The notes: generated by a model not told the origin, from the sequence alone. A stretch of 6,267 bases of DNA from an uncultured Agathobacter sp. (GCA_910587655.1 CAJUND010000056.1:1-6267); one strand, 5' to 3'; positions 1 through 6,085 are shown, counted from the stretch's first letter. Program-made: numbers and translations.

Positions 1-934
1 AGGGAAGCTCTTTCCAGGGATGAATTTCCTTTTTATTACGAAAAGCTTCTTCAGTTTGAAACAGCCCTTTTTCAATTTCCTGAATGTCCTCCACAGACAG
101 CTCAGTAAAACAGCCCGCAATTTCTTCTGCAGACAATTTCCCCAACTTCAACATCTTTTCCGCAGCTTTCCTTGCTGTTTCTTTCTTTTCGCTCGCAACA
201 TGGGTACGCATGATCTTTTCTTCATCAAACAAAGCCATCATAATAGATATAACCTCCTTCTCCCTGCCTGCCAAAAACTCCCGGAGTACATCCCTGTCCT
301 TACAGATACGGATAGTTTCCGTGACAGCCTCCCGGCTCCTGCCATACTGTTTCACCTGTCCATGATATACTTTTGTGAAATCTACATACTGGCTGATAAT
401 ATCATCTCCATTGCCGCCATAAAGCACCTTGACCTTTACCTCAATGGAACATTCCTTCCCGCCAAAAAATTCTTTGGAGAGTGAGATCGTTTCCGGCCTG
501 CTGGCGCGCTCTCCTGTAAATATCATGTATAATTCTGCCTCTGGGACATGGACTTTCCTGCTCCCATATAAGTCTGCACCCTGTTCCTCAAAATAATCAT
601 GGTAAGTCTGCGCAAGGTACATTAGCACCCGTATAATAATATTCATTGTCCATGATGACTGATGCTCGACCAGGAACATGATTTTATCCCCAACCCGGAA
701 AGCCAGGTCATTATAGATCCCGTTCGTGAGGACATTCCTTATGGTAATGTCCGTAAGCGCATCTTCCGTGGCCTCCGTATCTTCCGGATGGAGCGCACGG
801 TATAGCTGTATCAGGTACTTCTTATCCTGGAAGAGCGTTGAGAATACGCTGTCTTTCACCGTGTATTTTGCAAATGCTTCTTTCTTCCCTGCTGTTTTCT
901 CTTTTGTTTCTTCCTGCAATGTTTCACCCTGCAC
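1..934 (-). CDS. Rpn-family recombination-promoting nuclease / putative transposase (3' end beyond window)
   Basis: The frame is open from a GTG at 934 to the window edge (311 complete codons, no stop seen), so the C-terminus is missing. Family members are usually about 300 aa or more, so little is lost. Early residues YTVKDSVFSTLF (about 24-35) are typical of the N-terminus. IYNDLAFRV (73-81) followed by MFLVEHQSSW (86-95) supplies D76, E90 and Q92, matching the D...E-x-Q active-site pattern of PD-(D/E)XK nucleases in this family; R102 and Y106 follow as in relatives. The tail (from about residue 250) is helical and charged, with the common LGKLSAEEIAG-type repeat. The family is known for DNA cleavage and stimulation of RecA-independent recombination; many copies sit in mobile regions. 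The GTG start is inferred: the in-frame TAA upstream leaves no ATG, and GGGGTGG lies four bases before it. A TTG at codon 6 is the alternative. It has its own promoter and is separated from the upstream genes by a terminator. Confidence 0.88.
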   Translation of the reverse strand, partial: MQGETLQEETKEKTAGKKEAFAKYTVKDSVFSTLFQDKKYLIQLYRALHPEDTEATEDALTDITIRNVLTNGIYNDLAFRVGDKIMFLVEHQSSWTMNIIIRVLMYLAQTYHDYFEEQGADLYGSRKVHVPEAELYMIFTGERASRPETISLSKEFFGGKECSIEVKVKVLYGGNGDDIISQYVDFTKVYHGQVKQYGRSREAVTETIRICKDRDVLREFLAGREKEVISIMMALFDEEKIMRTHVASEKKETARKAAEKMLKLGKLSAEEIAGCFTELSVEDIQEIEKGLFQTEEAFRNKKEIHPWKELP

Positions 935-985
935 AATACCACCCCGATTCTGGCGCCTGCCAATCAGCCTGTCAGATTAGCTATG

Positions 986-1015
986 CCCTGTCTGCTATGG
1001 CTTTATTATACAGGG
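986..1015. repeat. CCCTGT/ACAGGG inverted repeat overlapping the Rpn promoter
   Basis: Six-base arms CCCTGT (986-991) and ACAGGG (1010-1015) are separated by 18 bases. One arm overlaps the edge of the -10 box and the other lies near the expected transcription start of the Rpn-type gene. It could be an operator or a weak 5'-leader hairpin. Short arms make chance occurrence possible. Confidence 0.3.
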
Positions 1016-1033
1016 AAAATCCCCATTGTTCAA
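1005..1033 (-). promoter_or_regulatory. SigmaA-type promoter for the Rpn-family nuclease gene
   Basis: On the minus strand a -35 box TTGAAC (1028-1033) and a perfect -10 box TATAAT (1005-1010) are separated by exactly 17 bases. Transcription should begin near 998, giving a leader of roughly 65 bases before the GTG at 934. It starts a few bases downstream of the preceding terminator, which fits an independent transcription unit. Confidence 0.75.
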
Positions 1034-1035
1034 GA

Positions 1036-1078
1036 CACAAAAAGAAAGAAGCATCTGGCGTATACACCAGACACTTCT
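1036..1078 (-). terminator. Rho-independent terminator after the YodL-domain gene
   Basis: On the minus strand the arms AGAAGTGTCTGG and CCAGATGCTTCT (1067-1078 and 1047-1058) form a 12-bp stem with two G-U wobbles and an 8-base loop. A U-rich tract (TTCTTTTTG) follows. It starts 7 bases after the stop codon of the YodL-domain gene and just before the Rpn promoter, so it closes the upstream gene group. Confidence 0.85.
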
Positions 1079-1085
1079 CCCTTTC

Positions 1086-1997
1086 TTACTTCCGTCTGCG
1101 CTCCATATCCTCTGCCATTGCCATCTGCTGTGCGGGCTTTCCATACCGTTTTGCAAGTTCCGCCTGTTTCTGTCGGAGCCTTTTTAAGACGGATTCCCTG
1201 CCGCTTGTTTTTTTGCAGTTATTCTTATTCCCGTCGATAAAGCTATAATTCTGTTCCTCCCCGCTTTCGGCACTGCGCAGGTACTCACCGTTCTCCATAT
1301 ATTTCTGCCAGTCCTCAAGGGAAAGTTTTTTCTGTCTGCTGCCCTCCGCCTCTGGCACGTCTGCCCTGGATGGTACGGACGCCTGCCCAAAGGGGATTTC
1401 CTGCTGCACTGGCTCTTTCACGGTCTGCGGCAGATTGAGGTAATCCTTGATCTGTTGTTGCACGGACTGGTCAAATCCATGATACACATTGTCAACAACC
1501 AGTTTTCCATCCCCATCCACCACTGTCCATGCCACTTCCTTCCCATAAGTTTCATGCTCCATCAGGAAAAACTGCCTGCCGTCGATGATAATGCTGTCAA
1601 AAGCGAGCCATTTCCCTTCTTTCCCTTCGATATGGAAATCTGTCGTATCAATCGACACAAGTGTGCCGGATGAAGCCTTAGGGATAAACCCGGCTATGAC
1701 GGTAAACCCATCTTTCTCAACATAGTAGGAAGTCACAACACCGCCCTTATTCAGTACAAGCACGTCGCTGACACTGATGGAATGCCCATGAAATGTCCGT
1801 GGCAGCTTCTCGCTAAAACGTCTGCAGATCTGCTCCGGCCCGTCTCCCGGCTGCATCCGTGCCAGATACACCTGTTCATAATCCTTATGCTGTATCTGGA
1901 TTCCCTTCTCCTGCAGCGCACGGTAAGGGCGGAACCGTACCTGCCTGTTTTCCGGGATATTTTTAAGCTGATAAACCGCAAACTGGTTCACATCCAT
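1086..1997 (-). CDS. YodL-domain (DUF4316-type) ICE accessory protein
   Basis: 303 aa. Residues 7-100 look like a YodL domain: FAVYQLKN near the start, a DYEQVYLARM segment (39-48), and the hallmark GHSISVSDVLVL (71-82), followed by YYVEKDGFTVIAGF. A second block around 142-175 (FFLMEHETYGKE... VVDGDGKLVVDNVYHGF) resembles small domains that accompany YodL in large polyvalent mobile-element proteins (LPD28-like, tentative). Residues 180-240 are low-complexity linker. The charged tail SVLKRLRQKQAEL (269-281) resembles the end of DUF4316 proteins. The biochemical role is unknown; such proteins are typical cargo of clostridial conjugative elements. The ATG at 1997 has a good GGAGG site seven bases upstream. 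The gene overlaps the preceding one by 10 bp, suggesting translational coupling. It is soluble, with no signal peptide or membrane segment. Confidence 0.85.
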   Translation of the reverse strand: MDVNQFAVYQLKNIPENRQVRFRPYRALQEKGIQIQHKDYEQVYLARMQPGDGPEQICRRFSEKLPRTFHGHSISVSDVLVLNKGGVVTSYYVEKDGFTVIAGFIPKASSGTLVSIDTTDFHIEGKEGKWLAFDSIIIDGRQFFLMEHETYGKEVAWTVVDGDGKLVVDNVYHGFDQSVQQQIKDYLNLPQTVKEPVQQEIPFGQASVPSRADVPEAEGSRQKKLSLEDWQKYMENGEYLRSAESGEEQNYSFIDGNKNNCKKTSGRESVLKRLRQKQAELAKRYGKPAQQMAMAEDMERRRK

Positions 1998-2227
1998 GAT
2001 TCATCCTCCATCGGTTCCTCTTTGTATGGTTCCAGATCCAGGTTTAAAAATGCTTCATCCGTAAGGAACCACAGCTTTTCCAGTGTGCTGTTCATAAGGG
2101 CGAGCATTTCTTCATCCCTGCCGATGTAGCGGATTACGTTATGTATTTCCTCTATGGTTGCCTGCCTGCTTTCCCTCTGGAACATTGCAATCAGGATATA
2201 TTCATTTTCCTCAAACCTTACCATCAT
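1988..2227 (-). CDS. TTRAP-like transposon-transfer assisting family protein
   Basis: 79 aa from the ATG at 2227. The pattern VRFEENEYILIAMFQRESRQ... (3-22), then a predicted helix EEIHNVIRYI, then DEEMLALMNSTLEKLWFLTDEAFLNLDL, matches the small TTRAP family of clostridial conjugative transposons. That family typically has F-x-x-EE-x-N near the start and a D-x-E-M...L-x-K-L...TDE-x-F segment. Its function is not established; the name reflects its presence in transfer regions. AAGGAG lies ten bases before a double ATG (2227 and 2224). The frame extends to 2281 but that extension is Lys/Arg-rich, lacks a better ribosome site and overlaps the upstream gene, so the short form is preferred. Its last codons overlap the start of the YodL-domain gene. 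Confidence 0.8.
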   Translation of the reverse strand: MMVRFEENEYILIAMFQRESRQATIEEIHNVIRYIGRDEEMLALMNSTLEKLWFLTDEAFLNLDLEPYKEEPMEDESWM

Positions 2228-2378
2228 AATTCCTGTTCTCCTTTCTATTTTGGTTTGTCCTTTCTTTTTTATTTTTATCATTATTTAATTGTGCTTTGGG
2301 CTGTCTTCTCCTTACCACAGGCTCTGCCCGGATAGGTGGCAAGAGATGTTTCCCTGCTTTCATAATAGCAAAATCCAT
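2211..2378 (-). CDS. Small basic hypothetical protein upstream of the TTRAP-like gene
   Basis: 55 aa starting at the ATG at 2378, beginning MDFAIMKAGKHLLPPI and becoming very rich in Lys, Arg, Asn and Gln (residues about 25-52). I do not recognise a family. Support comes from a good ribosome site (AAGGGGAG a few bases upstream), the right orientation, and a 17-bp overlap with the TTRAP-like gene whose own ribosome site lies inside this frame, as in a translationally coupled set. A longer start at a GTG inside the adjacent palindrome (about 2405) is possible but less likely. It could also be a leader peptide or a non-functional frame. Confidence 0.5.
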   Translation of the reverse strand: MDFAIMKAGKHLLPPIRAEPVVRRRQPKAQLNNDKNKKERTNQNRKENRNYDGKV

Positions 2379-2395
2379 ATTCTCCCCTTCCTTAC

Positions 2396-2544
2396 TTTGC
2401 GACACGGTGTCGCAAACTTTTTTCTTTTGTAATGTTCCGTAAATCTACATTGCATAAAATCCACTTTACGACATCGTGTCGCAAACTTTTTTACTGTTAT
2501 ATGTTTTACTGAACAAAACCAGCTTTGCGACATCGTGTCGCAAA
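2396..2544. repeat. Three copies of a 21-bp palindrome, TTTGCGACA-x-x-x-TGTCGCAAA type
   Basis: Copies lie at 2396-2416, 2465-2485 and 2524-2544. Copy 1 is a perfect palindrome: arms TTTGCGACAC and GTGTCGCAAA around one central base. Copy 3 differs only at the centre (arm mismatch T/G) and copy 2 has one more change in the left arm (TTTACGACAT). All three are flanked on the plus strand by AACTTT, and copies 1 and 2 by six Ts, so the conserved unit extends to about 27 bases. Start-to-start spacing is 69 and 59 bases, and the sequences between do not align well. They fill the 216-bp gap between virD4 and the small gene at 2378; copy 1 ends 18 bases before that start codon. I see no convincing promoter or gene in the gap (2379-2594). 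Candidates are operators, iteron-like sites, or structured RNA. Confidence 0.85.
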
Positions 2545-2594
2545 CTTTCCACCCGACATGCAGTAAAAAGAGTAGCTTTCCTGCCCACCATCCT

Positions 2595-3023
2595 CTACTG
2601 CTCCCCGTCTGCCAGTCTTTCTGTCCCATTTTCTGTTTCTTCATTTCCATCTACTTCATATAGATCAAATTCCTCCTTCCTCCTGATTTTTAACTGGTGT
2701 TTCATATACGCCTCCACATCAAAGGCGTTCTTCTTGTCATAATCTGATAACTGCTTGTACCGCTTATGCCTGGTAATATCAAACTTGTCACTCAGAAACG
2801 GCCGCACCCCACGCAGCTGCAGGATGCATTTATTCCCGTCCATAACAGCAAGTTCATCTCTGCTCATTAATTCCTTTCCCGTTTTTTGATAATTCAGCCC
2901 ATAAGAACGGCTCTGCCCACGGGTGTCTGATGTGTTGTAAAGGTCTATCGTCTCCTTCCCTAAATTTTCAGAAATTTCCTTTAACGTGGAGCCTTCCTTG
3001 CCCCCAAGGAATAACATGGTGTC
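2595..3023 (-). CDS. virD4: VirD4/TraG-like type IV coupling protein, 3' exon after a group II intron
   Basis: Open from the first base after the intron (GAC at 3021-3023) to the stop at 2595: 142 aa. It begins DTMLFLGGKEGSTLKEISENLGKETIDLYNTSDTRG and continues with SYGLNYQKTGKELM, MDGNKCILQLRGVRPFLSDKFDITRH and FDVEAYM. This is the C-terminal part of the clostridial VirD4-like coupling protein (the TraG/TraD region with the TraM-recognition-like segment). The coupling protein is a hexameric, membrane-anchored ATPase that delivers the relaxase-DNA complex to the conjugation channel. An internal ATG at 3017 makes this look like a separate short gene, but it has no plausible ribosome site and starts in the middle of a conserved strand. 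Spliced to the exon at 5573-6007 it gives 287 aa in phase; the family is usually about 600 aa, so the N-terminal half is missing from this window. Confidence 0.9.
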   Translation of the reverse strand, partial: DTMLFLGGKEGSTLKEISENLGKETIDLYNTSDTRGQSRSYGLNYQKTGKELMSRDELAVMDGNKCILQLRGVRPFLSDKFDITRHKRYKQLSDYDKKNAFDVEAYMKHQLKIRRKEEFDLYEVDGNEETENGTERLADGEQ

Positions 3024-3076
3024 ATGAGGTAAGGTTCAGCTTATCCTTCGAAAAGGACTTGCATCCCCTCCCTCCC
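3024..3076 (-). ncRNA. Group II intron domain VI with candidate branch-point A
   Basis: Following domain V, the RNA reads GGGAGGGAGGGGATGC... and closes with ...CCTTACCTCAT. GAGG can pair with CCTC and AGG with CCT, leaving an A at position 3030 unpaired. This A is the seventh base from the intron end, where the lariat-forming adenosine normally lies. The upper part includes an AGTCCTTTTCGAAGGAT hairpin. Confidence 0.75.
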
Positions 3077-3110
3077 AAACCGTACGTACACCTCTCGATG
3101 TATACGGCTT
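3077..3110 (-). ncRNA. Group II intron domain V (catalytic core)
   Basis: 34 nucleotides on the minus strand, beginning AAGCCGTA and ending TACGGTTT, which pair as the lower stem. The catalytic AGC triad is present, a two-base bulge follows, and ACATC pairs with GGTGT under a GAGA (GNRA) tetraloop. This is close to the Ll.LtrB domain V in size and sequence. It starts 23 bases after the stop codon of the intron-encoded protein. Confidence 0.92.
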
Positions 3111-3133
3111 TCCGCTTACTATATTTGCGGTTT

Positions 3134-4966
3134 TCAAGAATGAATTAAACTATGGCATTCTGGGCATACTACGAGAGTTTTTCTTCTCCTCTTGCGCATA
3201 AGGAGAACCCACTCCGCATCGCCCTTTAAATCTTTGAGTTTCTTTACCTGATGTATTTCCAGATTCCTGCAATCCTTATGGCACAGTTCACAGGTATGCC
3301 TCTCCACCCTCTGTTTCAGTGTATTGGTCTTAGCGTATTTTGAAAGCTGCGGAAGTTCGCTTACATTATCAAACTTCGTGGCTTTTTCCTTCCGTTTAAA
3401 CCCATCTTTGTAGAAGGTAGTGGTTTTCCTGCCGCTTTTCGTGTCATAGGCGACTGTAAATAAGTCATTCACAAAGTATCGACGCTTAATCTCATGGACG
3501 TTCGTCTTATATTTGCAGGCGAAAGTTTTGTACTTACTGTATTTCATTACATTTGCGAACCTCCCTATTTTAAAGGAGTCATTCGCTATGGAATAATAAT
3601 TGTACAGCCCACGCACTTCTGCGTTATACCTTGCCAATATCTCAATGTCTCTCTGGTTCACCAGTTTGCCCCTGTGCAGGGCTACAAATCTCTCTTTGCC
3701 GTTTTCGTTGATTTTGATTTTCATTGCACGGTACTCTATCAGCTTGCCTACCCATTTTTCTCTGGGGACTAAGAGTTTTACTACTCCCGTCTGGCATCTC
3801 TGTACCCGCCCATCTGCCTTTTTCTTTAGGTTCTGGCTTCTGGATACTGTGATGTCATATCCGAGGAATCTGGCACGGTCTCCTGTATGGGTGACTTTGG
3901 TTTTGGCATCCGACATTTCCAGCTTCAAGGTTTCCCATAGGAAAGTTTTTACATCCTGTTTCACCTTTTCTGCATCTTGTTTACTGCCTATTACCCCTAT
4001 CAGAAAATCATCCGCATACCGCGTATATTGGATGCGCTTATAATCTGCATCTTTTGGAATTGTCGGGGTGATGCTCTTTTCCTCCCTTTCCAGTTTTTTT
4101 AGCGTCCTGCTTCTGATTTTCCTTTCTTCCGGCGTTAATGTCTCCCAGATTTCTTTGCCCTTTTTCCTATATTTGTACGTCCTGTCCACACTTCTTCTGT
4201 ATGCCGTGGCAAATCGCTTTTTCTGCGCTTTTGTATTGAACTCCATTGCATACTTTTCCATGTATCTGTCCAGTTCGTTCAGATATACATTGCACAACAC
4301 TGGACTGACGCCGGACCCCTGCGGCACACCGCTGTAAGTCCTTCCAAAAGTCCATTGCTCCATGTATCCTGCTTTTAGGAATTTCCAGATTAACTGGATG
4401 AAGGCTTCATCATCAATCCGCTTTCTCAGCAGTTTACTGACTACTTGGTGGTCAAAACTGTCAAAGCAGGCATGGATATCCCCTTCCACAAACCAGTTTG
4501 TACCCGTAAAGGTTTTCTGTATCTGCATCAGCGCCGTCTGGCAGCTTCTGTTTGGTCTGAAACCGTGTGACTTATCGCTAAATACCGGCTCATAAATACT
4601 CTCTAAAATCATCTTAACAACTTCCTGCACGAGTTTATCGTTCCCGGACTGGATGCCCAGAGGACGCTTTTTACTGCTGTTCTTCTTTGCAATATATTCC
4701 CGTCTTGCAGGTTTTGGTTGGTAACTGCGGTCTCTTAGGGACATGATTATCCCCTCAATCCTTTCATTACCCATGCCATCAATCGTCGTCCCATCAGCCC
4801 CGGCAGTCATACTGCCGTCATTTGCGTATATGTTTTTATACGCCAGCCAATAAAACTCCGGATTGTATAAGTTCCTATATAACCTTTGGAACCTATAAGT
4901 TTCATCCTTTGACTTTTCCGTCAAACTTTTTAATACTTCAGTTGGATTTCTCAATGCCTCACGCAC
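3134..4966 (-). CDS. ltrA: Group II intron reverse transcriptase/maturase/endonuclease (LtrA-type)
   Basis: 610 aa, close to LtrA (about 600). Reverse-transcriptase blocks appear in order: KKRPLGIQ (99-106), SHGFRPNRSC (133-142), EGDIHACFDSFDH with the first catalytic Asp D163, GVPQGSGVSP (213-222), and RYADDFLIG with Y317-A-D-D320; these Asp residues bind the metal ions. The maturase (X) domain spans roughly 400-530. The C-terminus is an HNH-type DNA endonuclease: C559-x-x-C562, H572, C601-x-x-C604 and H605/H609. The protein helps the intron RNA fold and splice, then nicks and reverse-transcribes at the DNA target during retrohoming. No catalytic residue seems lost. The GTG at 4966 is chosen because AAGGA precedes it by six bases and the next residues (MREALRNPTEVL) match the usual N-terminus. 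A six-codon frame starting ATG at 4976 ends just inside the gene. Confidence 0.96.
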   Translation of the reverse strand: MREALRNPTEVLKSLTEKSKDETYRFQRLYRNLYNPEFYWLAYKNIYANDGSMTAGADGTTIDGMGNERIEGIIMSLRDRSYQPKPARREYIAKKNSSKKRPLGIQSGNDKLVQEVVKMILESIYEPVFSDKSHGFRPNRSCQTALMQIQKTFTGTNWFVEGDIHACFDSFDHQVVSKLLRKRIDDEAFIQLIWKFLKAGYMEQWTFGRTYSGVPQGSGVSPVLCNVYLNELDRYMEKYAMEFNTKAQKKRFATAYRRSVDRTYKYRKKGKEIWETLTPEERKIRSRTLKKLEREEKSITPTIPKDADYKRIQYTRYADDFLIGVIGSKQDAEKVKQDVKTFLWETLKLEMSDAKTKVTHTGDRARFLGYDITVSRSQNLKKKADGRVQRCQTGVVKLLVPREKWVGKLIEYRAMKIKINENGKERFVALHRGKLVNQRDIEILARYNAEVRGLYNYYSIANDSFKIGRFANVMKYSKYKTFACKYKTNVHEIKRRYFVNDLFTVAYDTKSGRKTTTFYKDGFKRKEKATKFDNVSELPQLSKYAKTNTLKQRVERHTCELCHKDCRNLEIHQVKKLKDLKGDAEWVLLMRKRRRKTLVVCPECHSLIHS

Positions 4967-5224
4967 CTTCCTTCATTTTAGTATTAACAGTAAACTGCAC
5001 CCCTTCGCCGTGTAAGCAGAATTACCTGCATCCGTTTTTACGGCTTTCCCTGTCATTCCAGGGTTCTCAGACTACTATGGGTGCTGTGTACCCATGCCCG
5101 TTACCGGGTTTAGGGCATCCCCATTTAGTAATTATAGAATTAGCTTTCAATGCTGTCGGATTCGACGTTCGCCATTTACCCGCTGTCTTGCGGTTGTCAT
5201 TCTGTGAGCATCGCTTGCTCCCAT

Positions 5225-5232
5225 AACTGCGA
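5225..5232 (-). other. EBS1 plus delta (target-recognition bases of the intron)
   Basis: On the minus strand TCGCAGTT at intron positions 341-348 is exactly complementary to AACTGC|GA, the last six bases of the 5' exon (IBS1, 5573-5578) plus the first two of the 3' exon (3022-3023). Pairing of the bases just 5' of EBS1 with the 3' exon is the delta-delta' contact of IIA introns. Confidence 0.82.
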
Positions 5233-5365
5233 AATGTGAGCAACACAGAAGGCATACGTTTCAACCCTTTTCGTATGCAGGGACGGGATTCCCCAACTCT
5301 GACTGTCGTTTAAGCAGTTTAGCTTTATTCCTCATGCACCGATTTTTATCCTTGGGTTTATGGAG

Positions 5366-5371
5366 CTTAGG
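5366..5371 (-). other. Candidate EBS2
   Basis: Minus-strand CCTAAG (intron positions 202-207) can pair with TTTAGG at exon positions -13 to -8 (5580-5585) with one G-U pair. It lies 5' of EBS1, as EBS2 does in LtrB-type introns. A CCTAAA near 5107 pairs without wobble but lies 3' of EBS1, so it is less likely. Confidence 0.5.
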
Positions 5372-5572
5372 ATTAGCCCCACTTCCCCCATGTTCCTATT
5401 GGAACAACAACATGCTGCACTCCCCTTCGGGTTTCCCCTCTCGGATAAGTTGCAGGATAATAGGCTGTGATTTTTCATCACTTGATACTTTTGCCTACCG
5501 CTTGCTAAAGGCGGTATTCCATAAAAACCACGTCACCAAAATTTATAATGCGCTGGTGACTTATGGGCGCAC

Positions 5573-6007
5573 GCAGTTGCCTAAAATTGTCTCGGCTGCA
5601 TCTTTATAAATGGTTTTCAACTGGCTCTGCGACTGTAAAATAATGGACGCTGATATTTCACGGCTCCGTATCGTGGCAATCAGTTTGTCAAACTTCGGGA
5701 TCTGCCCGATATTGCTGAACTCGTCCAACAGCAGCCTTACATGGTATGGGAGCCTGCCCCCATGCACATCATCTGCCCGGTCGCACAGGAGATTGAACAG
5801 TTGTGTATACATGATTGCCACAAGGAAATTAAAGGTATCATCCGTATCGGAAATAATGATAAACATTGCCGTGCGCTGGTCCCCAATCATATCCAATTCC
5901 ATTTCATCATAAGAAGTCAGCTCCCGCAGTTCCGCGATGTCAAATGGCGCTAATCTGGCTCCGCATGAAATCAGTATACTTTTTGAGGTTTTGCCTGTTG
6001 CTTGTTG
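5573..6007 (-). pseudogene. virD4: VirD4/TraG-like type IV coupling protein, 5'-truncated exon before the intron
   Basis: 145 codons from just after an in-frame TGA (6008-6010) to the intron border. The recognisable part starts ATGKTSKSILISCGARLAPFDI (about residues 3-24), continues SYDEMELDMIGDQRTAMFIIISDTDDTFNFL, and contains a Walker B-type HVRLLLDEFSNIGQIP (89-103; D95, E96) and TIRSREIS...LQSQSQLKTIYKD. It ends AETILGNC, which continues as DTMLFLGGKE in the exon at 2595-3023. The missing 5' half would have held the membrane anchor and Walker A. The first ATG inside is at 5902, without a convincing ribosome site. The sequence before codon 3 does not look like VirD4, and a TnpW-family gene with terminator sits just upstream. 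The gene is therefore truncated or interrupted by another mobile element at about 6002-6010. Confidence 0.88.
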
Positions 6008-6055
6008 TCAAGGACTTTTTAATACAGTTCACAGAATATTCAAAAAATCGACACA
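6008..6055. other. AT-rich end of a mobile element and junction with virD4
   Basis: Between the TnpW terminator and the first virD4-like codons lies an AT-rich stretch including a GAATATTC palindrome (6034-6041) and ending, on the minus strand, ...AAAGTCCTTGACAACAAGC. A GA dinucleotide sits at 6008-6009, where coding similarity to virD4 begins. TnpX and TndX large serine recombinases are known to recombine at GA dinucleotides, so this is a candidate attachment junction. The other end of the element is outside the window. Confidence 0.45.
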
Positions 6056-6085
6056 GCAAAAGCCGGGGGCCAAATGGCTCCCGGC
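6056..6085 (-). terminator. Rho-independent terminator after tnpW
   Basis: On the minus strand GCCGGGAGCC, a four-base ATTT loop and GGCCCCCGGC form a stem of nine pairs in ten, followed by TTTTG. It begins 15 bases after the TnpW stop codon. It would block transcription from upstream into the virD4 fragment. Confidence 0.8.

Larger units (their letters stand above)
3024..5572 (-). mobile_element. Group IIA-like intron (retroelement) inserted in virD4
   Basis: The intron is 2549 bp, in the same orientation as virD4. The 5' end reads GTGCGCCC, the same first eight bases as Ll.LtrB, and fits the GUGYG consensus. The 3' end reads ...CCTTACCTCAT, fitting the AY rule. Joining the flanks gives ...GGC AAC TGC|GAC ACC ATG..., which restores the VirD4 motif GNC-DTM in phase 0. 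EBS1 and delta (5225-5232) pair with AACTGC|GA across the exon junction for 8 contiguous bases. Domain V is at 3077-3110 and domain VI follows. The encoded protein at 3134-4966 is full length, so the element appears able to splice and retrohome. Class IIA / mitochondrial-like is inferred from the Ll.LtrB-like start and the delta-delta' pairing. Confidence 0.95.
4967..5572 (-). ncRNA. Group II intron domains I-III and start of IV
   Basis: 606 bases without a gene, forming the 5' scaffold of the ribozyme. It begins GTGCGCCC and contains several local stems, for example TCACCAG near 5552-5558 with its partner near 5530-5536, and CATACG...CGTATG around 5250-5276. EBS2 and EBS1 are annotated separately. 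The last bases carry the ribosome site of the maturase, as expected for domain IVa in LtrA-type introns. Full folding needs a structure program. Confidence 0.85.

Noticed and set aside
20..484. Plus-strand frames across 1-980
   Set aside because: They oppose the well-supported Rpn-family coding frame and show no family resemblance or ribosome site.
2228..2281. Longer start for the TTRAP-like protein at 2281
   Set aside because: The extension is Lys/Arg-rich and not family-like, and the strong AAGGAG site sits just before the ATG at 2227.
2396..2544. CRISPR-like array
   Set aside because: Only three units, unequal spacing with AT-rich gaps, full palindromy and no cas gene.
2360..2650. Minus-strand frame of 96 codons with repeated FATxCRK / KVCDTMSQ peptides
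   Set aside because: The repeats are the three DNA palindromes read in different frames. The frame overlaps the virD4 C-terminus and the start of the 55-aa gene and has no ribosome site.
3134..4966. Reverse transcriptase as part of a retron or diversity-generating retroelement
   Set aside because: The X/maturase and HNH domains plus intron domains V and VI and matching borders identify a group II intron. No msr/msd, template repeat or variable repeat was seen.
5561..5902. Stand-alone 113-aa protein starting at 5902
   Set aside because: It starts inside a conserved VirD4 segment, has no convincing ribosome site, and its last residues (VRP) are read from the intron's first bases.
5979..6012. 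Possible promoter TTGACA ... TATACT firing into the virD4 fragment
   Set aside because: The boxes are 27 bases apart, far from 17, and TATACT lies inside the conserved virD4 coding sequence.
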